64,000 nucleotides of DNA from Auanema rhodensis (Eukaryota; Nematoda; Chromadorea; Rhabditida; Rhabditidae). The translations under genes and the position numbers were made by a program. This document shows positions 28,501-42,530 of this stretch, in pieces. How positions within the stretch are numbered: position 1 is the stretch's first letter; every line of letters begins with the position of its first letter. The DNA lies in assembly GCA_964057225.1 (NCBI GenBank), contig OZ059899.1, forward strand, positions 310,001-374,000, written 5' to 3'. Below the pieces are notes generated by a model. It did no database searches, had not been told where the DNA came from, and saw only the letters and a list, made by a program, of their open reading frames with translations.

Positions 28501-30830
28501 TCAAAGTCATGGTTACCATGAACCAATATCAATAAAAATTTGTTTTTAGACTAATATGGACATGGGGAATCTAATTTTGAAAACCGCATCTCTTTATCTT
28601 TCACGTGAAGCGAGTTACATACCAAGTGCACATCACGTGTACATTTAATTAGCATAAATTAAAGTTCACGTAAATTTCAAAGTCATGGTTACCATGAACC
28701 AATATCAATAAAAATTTGTTTTTAGACTAATATGGACATGGGGAATCTAATTTTGAAAACCGCATCTCTTTATCTTTCACGTGAAGCGAGTTACATATCA
28801 AGTGCACATCACGTGTACATTTAATTAGCATAAATTAAAGTTCACGTAAATTTCAAAGTCATGGTTACCATGCACCAATATCAATAAAAATTTGTTTTTA
28901 GACTAATATGGACATGGGGAATCTAATTTTGAAAACCGCATCTCTTTATCTTTCACGTGAAGCGAGTTACATACCAAGTGCACATCACGTGTACATTTAA
29001 TTAGCATAAATTAAAGTTCACGTAAATTTCAAAGTCATGGTTACCATTAACCAATATCAATAAAAATTTGTTTTTAGACTAATATGGACATGGGGAATCT
29101 AATTTTAAAAACCGCATCTCTTTATCTTTCACGTGAAGCGAGTTACATACCAAGTGCACATCACGTGTACATTTAATTAGCATAAATTAAAGTTCACGTA
29201 AATTTCAAAGTCATGGTTACCATGCACCAATATCAATAAAAATTTGTTTTTAGACTAATATGGACATGGGGAATCTAATTTTGAAAACCGCATCTCTTTA
29301 TCTTTCACGTGAAGCGAGTTATATACCAAGTGCACATCACGTGCACATTTAATTAGCATAAATTAAAGTTCACGTAAATTTCAAAGTCATGGTTACCATG
29401 CACCAATATCAATAAAAATTTGTTTTTAGACTAATATGGACATGGGGAATCTAATTTTGAAAACCGCATCTCTTTATCTTTCACGTGAAGCGAGTTACAT
29501 ACCAAGTGCACATCACGTCTACATTTAATTAGCATAAATTAAAGTTCACGTAAATTTCAAAGTCATGGTTACCATGCACCAATATCAATAAAAATTAGTT
29601 TTTAGACTAATATGGACATGTGGAATCTAATGTTGAAAACCGCATTTCTTTATCTTTCACGTGAAGCGAGTTACATACCAAGTGCACATCACGTGTACAT
29701 TTAATTAGCATAAATTAAAGTTCACGTAAATTTCAAAGTCATGGTTACCATGAACCAATATCAATAAAAATTTGTTTTTAGACTAATATGGACATGGGAA
29801 ATCAAATTTTGAAAACCGCATCTCTTTATCTTTCACGTGAAGCGAGTTACATACCAAGTGCACATCACGTGTACATTTAATTAGCATAAATTAAAGTTCA
29901 CGTAAATTTCAAAGTCATGGTTACCATGAACCAATATCAATAAAAATTTGTTTTTAGACTAATATGGACATGGGGAATCTAATTTTGAAAACCGCATCAC
30001 TTTATCTTTCACGTGAAGCGAGTTACATACCAAGTGCACATCACGTGTACATTTAATTAGCATAAATTAAAGTTCACGTAAATTTCAAAGTCATGGTTAC
30101 CATGAACCAATATCAATAAAAATTTGTTTTTAGACTAATATGGACATGGGGAATCAAATTTTGAAAACCGCATCTCTTTATCTTTCACGTGAAGCGAGTT
30201 ACATACCAAGTGCACATCACGTGTACATTTAATTAGCATAAATTAAAGTTCACGTAAATTTCAAAGTCATGGTTACCATGAACCAATATCAATACAAAAT
30301 TTGTTTTTAGACTAATATGGACATGGGGAATCTAATTTTGAAAACCGCATCACTTTATCTTTCACGTGAAGCGAGTTACATACCAAGTGCACATCACGTG
30401 TACATTTAATTAGCATAAATTAAAGTTCACGTAAATTTCAAAGTCATGGTTACCATGCACCAATATCAATAAAAATTTGTTTTTAGACTAATATGGACAT
30501 GGGGAATCTAATGTTGAAAACCGCATCTCTTTATCTTTCACGTGAAGCAAGTTACATACCAAGTGCACATCACGTGTACATTTAATTAGCATAAATTAAA
30601 GTTCACGTAAATTTCAAAGTCATGGTTACCATGCACCAATATCAATAAAAATTTGTTTTTAGACTAATATGGACATGAAGAATCTAATGTTGAAAACCGC
30701 ATCTCTTTATCTTTCACGTGAAGCGAGTTACATACCAAGTGCACATCACGTGTACATTTAATTAGCATAAATTAAAGTTCACGTAAATTTCAAAGTCATG
30801 GTTACCATGAACCAATATCAATAAAAATTT
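25541..30830 (+). repeat. seven-monomer block duplicated 4049 bp apart
   Basis: A block starting with AAAAATTAGT and GACATGTGG at 25541 recurs at 29590. The shared private markers lie 4049 bp apart: the one-base insertion CAATACAAAA at 26241/30290 and GACATGAAGAATC at 26622/30671. The distance is 23 x 176 plus 1, the extra base being the insertion at 26246. Similarity as a unit ends near 26800 and 30830, where the first copy runs into AATCAAATTTT and the second into AATTTATTTTT. The interval between the copies is older type satellite that resembles 24.7-25.5 kb. Confidence 0.82.
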
Positions 30831-31140
30831 ATTTTTAGACTAATATGGACATGGGGAATCTAATTTTGAAAACCGCATCTCTTTATCTTTCACGTGAAGC
30901 GAGTTACATACCAAGTGCACATCACGTGTACATTTAATTAGCATAAATTAAAGTTCACGTAAATTTCAAAGTCATTGTTACCATGCACCAATATCAATAA
31001 AAATTTGTTTTTAGACTAATATGGACATGGGGAATCTAATGTTGAAAACCGCATCTCTTTATCTTTCACGTGAAGCGAGTTACATACCAAGTGCACATCA
31101 CGTGTACATTTAATTAGCATAAATTAAAGTTCACGTAAAT

Positions 31141-34100
31141 TTCAACGTCATGGTTACCATGAACCAATATCAATACAAATTTGTTTTTAGACTAATATGG
31201 ACATGGGGAATCTAATTTTGAAAACCGCATCACTTTATCTTTCACGTGAAGCGAGTTACATACCAAGTGCACATCACGTGTACATTTAATTAGCATAAAT
31301 TAAAGTTCACGTAAATTTCAAAGTCATGGTTACCATGCACCAATATCAATAAAAATTTGTTTTTAGACTAATATGGACATGGGGAATCTAATGTTGAAAA
31401 CCGCATCTCTTTATCTTTCACGTGAAGCGAGTTACATACCAAGTGCACATCACGTGTACATTTAATTAGCATAAATTAAAGTTCACGTAAATTTCAAAGT
31501 CATGGTTACCATGCACCAATATCAATAAAAATTTGTTTTTAGACTAATATGGACATGGGGAATCTAATGTTGAAAACCGCATCTCTTTATCTTTCACGTG
31601 AAGCGAGTTACATACCAAGTGCACATCACGTGTACATTTAATTAGCATAAATTAAAGTTCACGTAAATTTCAAAGTCATGGTTACCATGAACCAATATCA
31701 ATAAAAATTTGTTTTTAGACTAATATGGACATGGGGAATCTAATTTTGAAAACCGCATCACTTTATCTTTCACGTGAAGCGAGTTACATACCAAGTGCAC
31801 ATCACGTGTACATTTAATTAGCATAAATTAAAGTTCACGTAAATTTCAAAGTCATGGTTACCATGCACCAATATCAATAAAAATTTGTTTTTAGACTAAT
31901 ATGGACATGGGGAATCTAATGTTGAAAACCGCATCTCTTCATCTTTCACGTGAAGCAAGTTACATACCAAGTGCACATCACGTGTACATTTAATTAGCAT
32001 AAATTAAAGTTCACGTAAATTTCAAAGTCATTGTTACCATGCACCAATATCAATAAAAATTTGTTTTTAGACTAATATGGACATGGGGAATCAAATTTTG
32101 AAAACCGCATCTCTTTATCTTTCACGTGAAGCGAGTTACATACCAAGTGCACATCACGTGTACATTTAATTAGCATAAATTAAAGTTCACGTAAATTTCA
32201 AAGTCATGGTTACCATGCACCAATATCAATAAAAATTTGTTTTTAGACTAATATGGACATGGGGAATCTAATGTTGAAAACCGCATCTCTTCATCTTTCA
32301 CGTGAAGCAAGTTACATACCAAGTGCACATCACGTGTACATTTAATTAGCATAAATTAAAGTTCACGTAAATTTCAAAGTCATGGTTACCATGCACCAAT
32401 ATCAATAAAAATTTGTTTTTAGACTAATATGGACATGGGGAATCTAATGTTGAAAACCGCATCTCTTTATCTTTCACGTGAAGCGAGTTACATACCAAGT
32501 GCACATCACGTGTACATTTAATTAGCATAAATTAAAGTTCACGTAAATTTCAAAGTCATGGTTACCATGAACCAATATCAATAAAAATTTGTTTTTAGAC
32601 TAATATGGACATGGGGAATCTAATTTTGAAAACCGCATCTCTTTATCTTTCACGTGAAGCGAGTTACATACCAAGTGCACATCACGTGTACATTTAATTA
32701 GCATAAATTAAAGTTCACGTAAATTTCAAAGTCATTGTTACCATGCACCAATATCAATAAAAATTTGTTTTTAGACTAATATGGACATGGGGAATCTAAT
32801 GTTGAAAACCGCATCTCTTTATCTTTCACGTGAAGCGAGTTACATACCAAGTGCACATCACGTGTACATTTAATTAGCATAAATTAAAGTTCACGTAAAT
32901 TTCAACGTCATGGTTACCATGAACCAATATCAATACAAATTTGTTTTTAGACTAATATGGACATGGGGAATCTAATTTTGAAAACCGCATCACTTTATCT
33001 TTCACGTGAAGCGAGTTACATACCAAGTGCACATCACGTGTACATTTAATTAGCATAAATTAAAGTTCACGTAAATTTCAAAGTCATGGTTACCATGCAC
33101 CAATATCAATAAAAATTTGTTTTTAGACTAATATGGACATGGGGAATCTAATGTTGAAAACCGCATCTCTTTATCTTTCACGTGAAGCGAGTTACATACC
33201 AAGTGCACATCACGTGTACATTTAATTAGCATAAATTAAAGTTCACGTAAATTTCAAAGTCATGGTTACCATGCACCAATATCAATAAAAATTTGTTTTT
33301 AGACTAATATGGACATGGGGAATCTAATGTTGAAAACCGCATCTCTTTATCTTTCACGTGAAGCGAGTTACATACCAAGTGCACATCACGTGTACATTTA
33401 ATTAGCATAAATTAAAGTTCACTTAAAATTCAAAGTCATGGTTACCATGCACCAATATCAATAAAAATTTGTTTTTAGACTAATATGGACATGGGGAATC
33501 TAATGTTGAAAACCGCATCTCTTTATCTTTCACGTGGAGCGAGTTACATACCAAGTGCACATCACGTGTACATTTAATTAGCATAAATTAAAGTTCACGT
33601 AAATTTCAAAGTCATTGTTACCATGCACCAATATCAATAAAAATTTGTTTTTAGACTAATATGGACATGGGGAATCAAATTTTGAAAACCGCATCTCTTT
33701 ATCTTTCACGTGAAGCGAGTTACATACCAAGTGCACATCACGTGTACATTTAATTAGCATAAATTAAAGTTCACGTAAATTTCAAAGTCATGGTTACCAT
33801 GCACCAATATCAATAAAAATTTGTTTTTAGACTAATATGGACATGGGGAATCTAATGTTGAAAACCGCATCTCTTCATCTTTCACGTGAAGCAAGTTACA
33901 TACCAAGTGCACATCACGTGTACATTTAATTAGCATAAATTAAAGTTCACGTAAATTTCAAAGTCATGGTTACCATGCACCAATATCAATAAAAATTTGT
34001 TTTTAGACTAATATGGACATGGGGAATCTAATGTTGAAAACCGCATCTCTTTATCTTTCACGTGAAGCGAGTTACATACCAAGTGCACATCACGTGTACA

Positions 34101-36080
34101 TTTAATTAGCATAAATTAAAGTTCACGTAAATTTCAAAGTCATGGTTACCATGAACCAATATCAATAAAAATTTGTTTTTAGACTAATATGGACATGGGG
34201 AATCTAATTTTGAAAACCGCATCTCTTTATCTTTCACGTGAAGCGAGTTACATACCAAGTGCACATCACGTGTACATTTAATTAGCATAAATTAAAGTTC
34301 ACGTAAATTTCAAAGTCATTGTTACCATGCACCAATATCAATAAAAATTTGTTTTTAGACTAATATGGACATGGGGAATCTAATGTTGAAAACCGCATCT
34401 CTTTATCTTTCACGTGAAGCGAGTTACATACCAAGTGCACATCACGTGTACATTTAATTAGCATAAATTAAAGTTCACGTAAATTTCAACGTCATGGTTA
34501 CCATGAACCAATATCAATACAAATTTGTTTTTAGACTAATATGGACATGGGGAATCTAATTTTGAAAACCGCATCACTTTATCTTTCACGTGAAGCGAGT
34601 TACATACCAAGTGCACATCACGTGTACATTTAATTAGCATAAATTAAAGTTCACGTAAATTTCAAAGTCATGGTTACCATGCACCAATATCAATAAAAAT
34701 TTGTTTTTAGACTAATATGGACATGGGGAATCTAATGTTGAAAACCGCATCTCTTTATCTTTCACGTGAAGCGAGTTACATACCAAGTGCACATCACGTG
34801 TACATTTAATTAGCATAAATTAAAGTTCACGTAAATTTCAAAGTCATGGTTACCATGCACCAATATCAATAAAAATTTGTTTTTAGACTAATATGGACAT
34901 GGGGAATCTAATGTTGAAAACCGCATCTCTTTATCTTTCACGTGAAGCGAGTTACATACCAAGTGCACATCACGTGTACATTTAATTAGCATAAATTAAA
35001 GTTCACGTAAATTTCAAAGTCATGGTTACCATGAACCAATATCAATAAAAATTTGTTTTTAGACTAATATGGACATGGGGAATCTAATTTTGAAAACCGC
35101 ATCACTTTATCTTTCACGTGAAGCGAGTTACATACCAAGTGCACATCACGTGTACATTTAATTAGCATAAATTAAAGTTCACGTAAAATTCAAAGTCATG
35201 GTTACCATGCACCAATATCAATAAAAATTTGTTTTTAGACTAATATGGACATGGGGAATCTAATGTTGAAAACCGCATCTCTTTATCTTTCACATGAAGC
35301 GAGTTACATACCAAGTGCACATCACGTGTACATTTAATTAGCATAAATTAAAGTTCACGTAAATTTCAAAGTCATGGTTACCATGCACCAATATCAATAA
35401 AAATTTGTTTTTAGACTAATATGGACATGGGGAATCTAATTTTGAAAACCGCATCACTTTATCTTTCACGTGAAGCGAGTTACATACCAAGTGCACATCA
35501 CGTGTACATTTCATTAGCATAAATTAAAGTTCACTTAAAATTCAAAGTCATGGTTACCATGCACCAATATCAATAAAAATTTGTTTTTAGACTAATATGG
35601 ACATGGGGAATCTAATGTTGAAAACCGCATCTCTTTATCTTTCACGTGAAGCGAGTTACATACCAAGTGCACATCACGTGTACATTTAATTAGCATAAAT
35701 TAAAGTTCACGTAAATTTCAAAGTCATGGTTACCATGAACCAATATCAATAAAAATTTGTTTTTAGACTAATATGGACATGGGGAATCTAATTTTGAAAA
35801 CCGCATCTCTTTATCTTTCACGTGAAGCGAGTTACATACCAAGTGCACATCACGTGTACATTTAATTAGCATAAATTAAAGTTCACGTAAATTTCAAAGT
35901 CATTGTTACCATGCACCAATATCAATAAAAATTTGTTTTTAGACTAATATGGACATGGGGAATCTAATGTTGAAAACCGCATCTCTTTATCTTTCACGTG
36001 AAGCGAGTTACATACCAAGTGCACATCACGTGTACATTTAATTAGCATAAATTAAAGTTCACGTAAATTTCAACGTCATG
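31141..36080 (+). repeat. 10- and 9-monomer higher-order repeats
   Basis: The linked variant pair TTCAACGTC plus CAATACAAATTTG begins at 31141, 32901, 34485 and 36069. Spacings are 1760 (10 x 176), 1584 (9 x 176) and 1584 bp. Between the markers the order of TAATGTTG, CATTGTTACC, GCATCACTT and AAGCAAG variants is broadly conserved, with small rearrangements. This region also defines a subfamily zone (about 25.5-38.5 kb) in which TCTAATGTTG largely replaces TCTAATTTTG. Confidence 0.8.
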
Positions 36081-38185
36081 GTTACCATGAACCAATATCA
36101 ATACAAATTTGTTTTTAGACTAATATGGACATGGGGAATCTAATTTTGAAAACCGCATCACTTTATCTTTCACGTGAAGCGAGTTACATACCAAGTGCAC
36201 ATCACGTGTACATTTAATTAGCATAAATTAAAGTTCACGTAAATTTCAAAGTCATGGTTACCATGCACCAATATCAATAAAAATTTGTTTTTAGACTAAT
36301 ATGGACATGGGGAATCTAATTTTGAAAACCGCATCACTTTATCTTTCACGTGAAGCGAGTTACATACCAAGTGCACATCACGTGTACATTTCATTAGCAT
36401 AAATTAAAGTTCACTTAAAATTCAAAGTCATGGTTACCATGCACCAATATCAATAAAAATTTGTTTTTAGACTAATATGGACATGGGGAATCTAATGTTG
36501 AAAACCGCATCTCTTTATCTTTCACGTGAAGCGAGTTACATACCAAGTGCACATCACGTGTACATTTCATTAGCATAAATTAAAGTTCACTTAAAATTCA
36601 AAGTCATGGTTACCATGCACCAATATCAATAAAAATTTGTTTTTAGACTAATATGGACATGGGGAATCTAATGTTGAAAACCGCATCTCTTTATCTTTCA
36701 CGTGAAGCGAGTTACATACCAAGTGCACATCACGTGTACATTTAATTAGCATAAATTAAAGTTCACGTAAATTTCAAAGTCATGGTTACCATGAACCAAT
36801 ATCAATAAAAATTTGTTTTTAGACTAATATGGACATGGGGAATCTAATTTTGAAAACCGCATCACTTTATCTTTCACGTGAAGCGAGTTACATACCAAGT
36901 GCACATCACGTGTACATTTCATTAGCATAAATTAAAGTTCACTTAAAATTCAAAGTCATGGTTACCATGCACCAATATCAATAAAAATTTGTTTTTAGAC
37001 TAATATGGACATGGGGAATCTAATGTTGAAAACCGCATCTCTTTATCTTTCACGTGAAGCGAGTTACATACCAAGTGCACATCACGTGTACATTTCATTA
37101 GCATAAATTAAAGTTCACTTAAAATTCAAAGTCATGGTTACCATGCACCAATATCAATAAAAATTTGTTTTTAGACTAATATGGACATGGGGAATCTAAT
37201 GTTGAAAACCGCATCTCTTTATCTTTCACGTGAAGCGAGTTACATACCAAGTGCACATCACGTGTACATTTAATTAGCATAAATTAAAGTTCACGTAAAT
37301 TTCAAAGTCATGGTTACCATGAACCAATATCAATAAAAATTTGTTTTTAGACTAATATGGACATGGGGAATCTAATGTTGAAAACCGCATCTCTTTATCT
37401 TTCACGTGAAGCGAGTTACATACCAAGTGCACATCACGTGTACATTTAATTAGCATAAATTAAAGTTCACGTAAATTTCAAAGTCATGGTTACCATGCAC
37501 CAATATCAATAAAAATTTGTTTTTAGACTAATATGGACATGGGGAATCTAATGTTGAAAACCGCATCTCTTTATCTTTCACGTGAAGCGAGTTACATACC
37601 AAGTGCACATCACGTGTACATTTAATTAGCATAAATTAAAGTTCACGTAAATTTCAAAGTCATGGTTACCATGAACCAATATCAATAAAAATTTGTTTTT
37701 AGACTAATATGGACATGGGGAATCTAATTTTGAAAACCGCATCACTTTATCTTTCACGTGAAGCGAGTTACATACCAAGTGCACATCACGTGTACATTTA
37801 ATTAGCATAAATTAAAGTTCACGTAAAATTCAAAGTCATGGTTACCATGCACCAATATCAATAAAAATTTGTTTTTAGACTAATATGGACATGGGGAATC
37901 TAATGTTGAAAACCGCATCTCTTTATCTTTCACGTGAAGCGAGTTACATACCAAGTGCACATCACGTGTACATTTCATTAGCATAAATTAAAGTTCACTT
38001 AAAATTCAAAGTCATGGTTACCATGCACCAATATCAATAAAAATTTGTTTTTAGACTAATATGGACATGGGGAATCTAATGTTGAAAACCGCATCTCTTT
38101 ATCTTTCACGTGAAGCGAGTTACATACCAAGTGCACATCACGTGTACATTTCATTAGCATAAATTAAAGTTCACTTAAAATTCAA
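33415..38185 (+). repeat. satellite subfamily with linked TTCATTAGC / CACTTAAAATTC changes
   Basis: CACTTAAAATTC replaces CACGTAAATTTC at eight places, at about 33420, 35532, 36412, 36588, 36940, 37116, 37996 and 38172. The last seven also carry TTTCATTAG in place of TTTAATTAG about 30 bp upstream; the first does not. They occur as adjacent pairs, spaced 880, 176, 352, 176, 880 and 176 bp from the second onwards. The substitution destroys one ACGT core of the monomer. None are seen elsewhere in the window, so the type arose here and spread locally. Confidence 0.85.
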
Positions 38186-38859
38186 AGTCATGGTTACCAT
38201 GCACCAATATCAATAAAAATTTGTTTTTAGACTAATATGGACATGGGGAATCTAATGTTGAAAACCGCATCTCTTTATCTTTCACGTGAAGCGAGTTACA
38301 TACCAAGTGCACATCACGTGTACATTTAATTAGCATAAATTAAAGTTCACGTAAATTTCAAAGTCATGGTTACCATGCACCAATATCAATAAAAATTTGT
38401 TTTTAGACTAATATGGACATGGGGAATCTAATGTTGAAAACCGCATCTCTTTATCTTTCACGTGAAGCGAGTTACATACCAAGTGCACATCACGTGTACA
38501 TTTAATTAGCATAAATTAAAGTTCACGTAAATTTCAAAGTCATGGTTACCATGAACCAATATCAATAAAAATTTGTTTTTAGACTAATATGGACATGGGG
38601 AATCTAATTTTGAAAACCGCATCTCTTTATCTTTCACGTGAAGCGAGTTACATACCAAGTGCACATCACGTGTACATTTAATTAGCATAAATTAAAGTTC
38701 ACGTAAATTTCAAAGTCATGGTTACCATGCACCAATATCAATAAAAATTTGTTTTTAGACTAATATGGACATGGGGAATCTAATTTTGAAAACCGCATCT
38801 CTTTATCTTTCACGTGAAGCGAGTTACATACCAAGTGCACATCACGTGTACATTTAATT

Positions 38860-39960
38860 AGCATAAATTGAAGTTCACGTAAATTTCAAAGTCATGGTTA
38901 CCATGAACCAATATCAATAGAAATTTGTTTTTAGACTAATATGGACATGTGGAATCTAATTTTGAAAACCGCATCTCTTTATCTTTCACGTGAAGCGAGT
39001 TACATACCAAGTGCACATCACGTGTACATTTAATTAGCATAAATTAAAGTTCACGTAAATTTCAAAGTCATGGTTACCATGAACCAATATCAATAAAAAT
39101 TTGTTTTTAGACTAATATGGACATAGGGAATCTAATTATGAAAACCGCATTTCTTCATCTTTCACGTGAAGCGAGTTACATACCAAGTGCACATCACGTG
39201 TACATTTAATTAGCATAAATTGAAGTTCACGTAAATTTCAAAGTCATGGTTACCATGAACCAATATCAATAAAAATTTGTTTTTAGACTAATATGGACAT
39301 AGGGAATCTAATTATGAAAACCGCATTTCTTCATCTTTCACGTGAAGCGAGTTACATACCAAGTGCACATCACGTGTACATTTAATTAGCATAAATTAAA
39401 GTTCACGTAAATTTCAAAGTCATGGTTACCATGAACCAATATCAATAAAAATTTGTTTTTAGACTAATATGGACATGGGGAATCTAATTTTGAAAACCGC
39501 ATCTCTTTATCTTTCACGTGAAGCGAGTTACATACCAAGTGCACATCACGTGTACATTTAATTAGCATAAATTAAAGTTCACGTAAATTTCAAAGTCATG
39601 GTTACCATGAACCAATATCAATAAAAATTTGTTTTTAGACTAATATGGACATAGGGAATCTAATTATGAAAACCGCATCTCTTCATCTTTCACGTGAAGC
39701 GAGTTACATACCAAGTGCACATCACGTGTACATTTAATTAGCATAAATTAAAGTTCACGTAAATTTCAAAGTCATGGTTACCATGAACCAATATCAATAA
39801 AAATTTGTTTTTAGACTAATATGGACATAGGGAATCTAATTTTGAAAACCGCATCTCTTCATCTTTCACGTGAAGCGAGTTACATACCAAGTGCACATCA
39901 CGTGTACATTTAATTAGCATAAATTGAAGTTCACGTAAATTTCAAAGTCATGGTTACCAT
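38860..39960 (+). repeat. ATAGGGAATC / AATTGAAG satellite subfamily
   Basis: Monomers with ACATAGGGAATC in place of ACATGGGGAATC lie at about 39121, 39297, 39649 and 39825. The first three also have AATTATGAAA. Neighbours carry AAATTGAAG (38868, 39220, 39922). The AATTGAAG form recurs later at 42035-45700 and 55860-63070, so it is a shared older variant. The ATAGGG form is confined to this kilobase. Confidence 0.75.
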
Positions 39961-42530
39961 GAACCAATATCAATAAAAATTTGTTTTTAGACTAATATGG
40001 ACATGGGGAATCTAATTTTGAAAACCGCATCAATTTATCTTTCACGTGAAGCGAGTTACATACCAAGTGCACATCACGTGTACATTTAATTAGCATAAAT
40101 TAAAGTTCACGTAAATTTCAAAGTCATGGTTACCATGCACCAATATCAATAAAAATTTGTTTTTAGACTAATATGGACATGGGGAATCTAATTTTGAAAA
40201 CCGCATCTCTTTATCTTTCACGTGAAGTGAGTTACATACCAAGTGCACATCACGTGTACATTTAATTAGCATAAATTAAAGTTCACGTAAATTTCAAAGT
40301 CATGGTTACCATGCACCAATATAAATAAAAATTTGTTTTTAGACTAATATGGACATGGGGAATCTAATTTTGGAAACCGCATCTCTTTATCTTTCACGTG
40401 AAGCGAGTTACATACCAAGTGCACATCACGTGTACATTTAATTAGCATAAATTAAAGATCACGTAAATTTCAAAGTCATGGTTACCATGAACCAATATCA
40501 ATAAAAATTTGTTTTTAGACTAATATGGACATGGGGAATCTAATTTTGAAAACCGCATCTCTTTATCTTTCACGTGAAGCGAGTTACATACCAAGTGCAC
40601 ATCACGTGTACATTTAATTAGCATAAATTAAAGTTCACGTAAATTTCAAAGTCATGGTTACCATGCACCAATATCAATAAAAATTTGTTTTTAGACTAAT
40701 ATGGACATGGGGAATCTAATTTTGAAAACCGCATCTCTTTATCTTTCACGTGAAGCGAGTTACATACCAAGTGCACATCACGTGTACATTTAATTAGCAT
40801 AAATTAAAGTTCACGTAAATTTCAAAGTCATGGTTACCATGCACCAATATCAATAAAAATTTGTTTTTAGACTAATATGGACATGGGGAATCTAATTTTG
40901 AAAACCGCATCTCTTTATCTTTCACGTGAAGCGAGTTACATACCAAGTGCACATCACGTGTACATTTAATTAGCATAAATTAAAGTTCACGTAAATTTCA
41001 AAGTCATGGTTACCATGAACCAATATCAATAAAAATTTGTTTTTAGACTAATATGGACATGGGGAATCTAATTTTGAAAACCTCATCTCTTTATCTTTCA
41101 CGTGAAGCGAGTTACATACCAAGTGCACATCACGTGTACATTTAATTAGCATAAATTAAAGTTCACGTAAATTTCAAAGTCATGGTTACCATGCACCAAT
41201 ATCAATAAAAATTTGTTTTTAGACTAATATGGACATGGGGAATCTAATTTTGAAAACCGCATCTCTTTATCTTTCACGTGAAGCGAGTTACATACCAAGG
41301 GCACATCACGTGTACATTTAATTAGCATAAATTAAAGTTCACGTAAATTTCAAAGTCATGGTTACCATGCACCAATATCAATAAAAATTTGTTTTTAGAC
41401 TAATATGGACATGGGAAATCTAATTTTGAAAACCGCATCTCTTTATCTTTCACGTGAAGCGAGTTACATACCAAGAGCACATCACGTGTACATTTAATTA
41501 GCATAAATTAAAGTTCACGTAAATTTCAAAGTCATGGTTACCATGCACCAATATCAATAAAAATCTGTTTTTAGACTAATATGGACATGGGGAATCTAAT
41601 TTTGGAAACCGCATCTCTTTATCTTTCACGTGAAGCGAGTTACATACCAAGTGCACATCACGTGTACATTTAATTAGCATAAATTAAAGTTCACGTAAAT
41701 TTCAAAGTCATGGTTACCATGCACCAATATCAATAAAAATTTGTTTTTAGACTAATATGGACATGGGGAATCTAATTTTGAAAACCGCATCTCTTTATCT
41801 TTCACGTGAAGTGAGTTACATACCAAGTGCACATCACGTGTACATTTAATTAGCATAAATTAAAGTTCACGTAAATTACAAAGTCATGGTTACCATGCAC
41901 CAATATCAATAAAAATTTGTTTTTAGACTAATATGGACATGAGGAATCTAATTTTGGAAACCGCATCTCTTTATCTTTCACGTGAAGCGAGTTACATACC
42001 AAGTGCACATCACGTGTACATTTAATTAGCATAAATTGAAGTTCACGTAAATTTCAAAGTCATGGTTACCATGAACCAATATCAATAAAAATTTGTTTTT
42101 AGACTAATATGGACATGGGGAATCTAATTTTGAAAACCGCATCTCTTTATCTTTCACGTGAAGCGAGTTACATACCAAGTGCACATCACGTGTACATTTA
42201 ATTAGCATAAATTAAAGTTCACGTAAATTTCAAAGTCATGGTTACCATGCACCAATATCAATAAAAATTTGTTTTTAGACTAATATGGACATGGGGAATC
42301 TAATTTTGAAAACCGCATCTCTTTATCTTTCACGTGAAGCGAGTTACATACCAAGTGCACATCACGTGTACATTTAATTAGCATAAATTAAAGTTCACGT
42401 AAATTTCAAAGTCATGGTTACCATGAACCAATATCAATAAAAATTTGTTTTTAGACTAATATGGACATGGGGAATCTAATTTTGAAAACCGCATCTCTTT
42501 ATCTTTCACGTGAAGCGAGTTACATACCAA

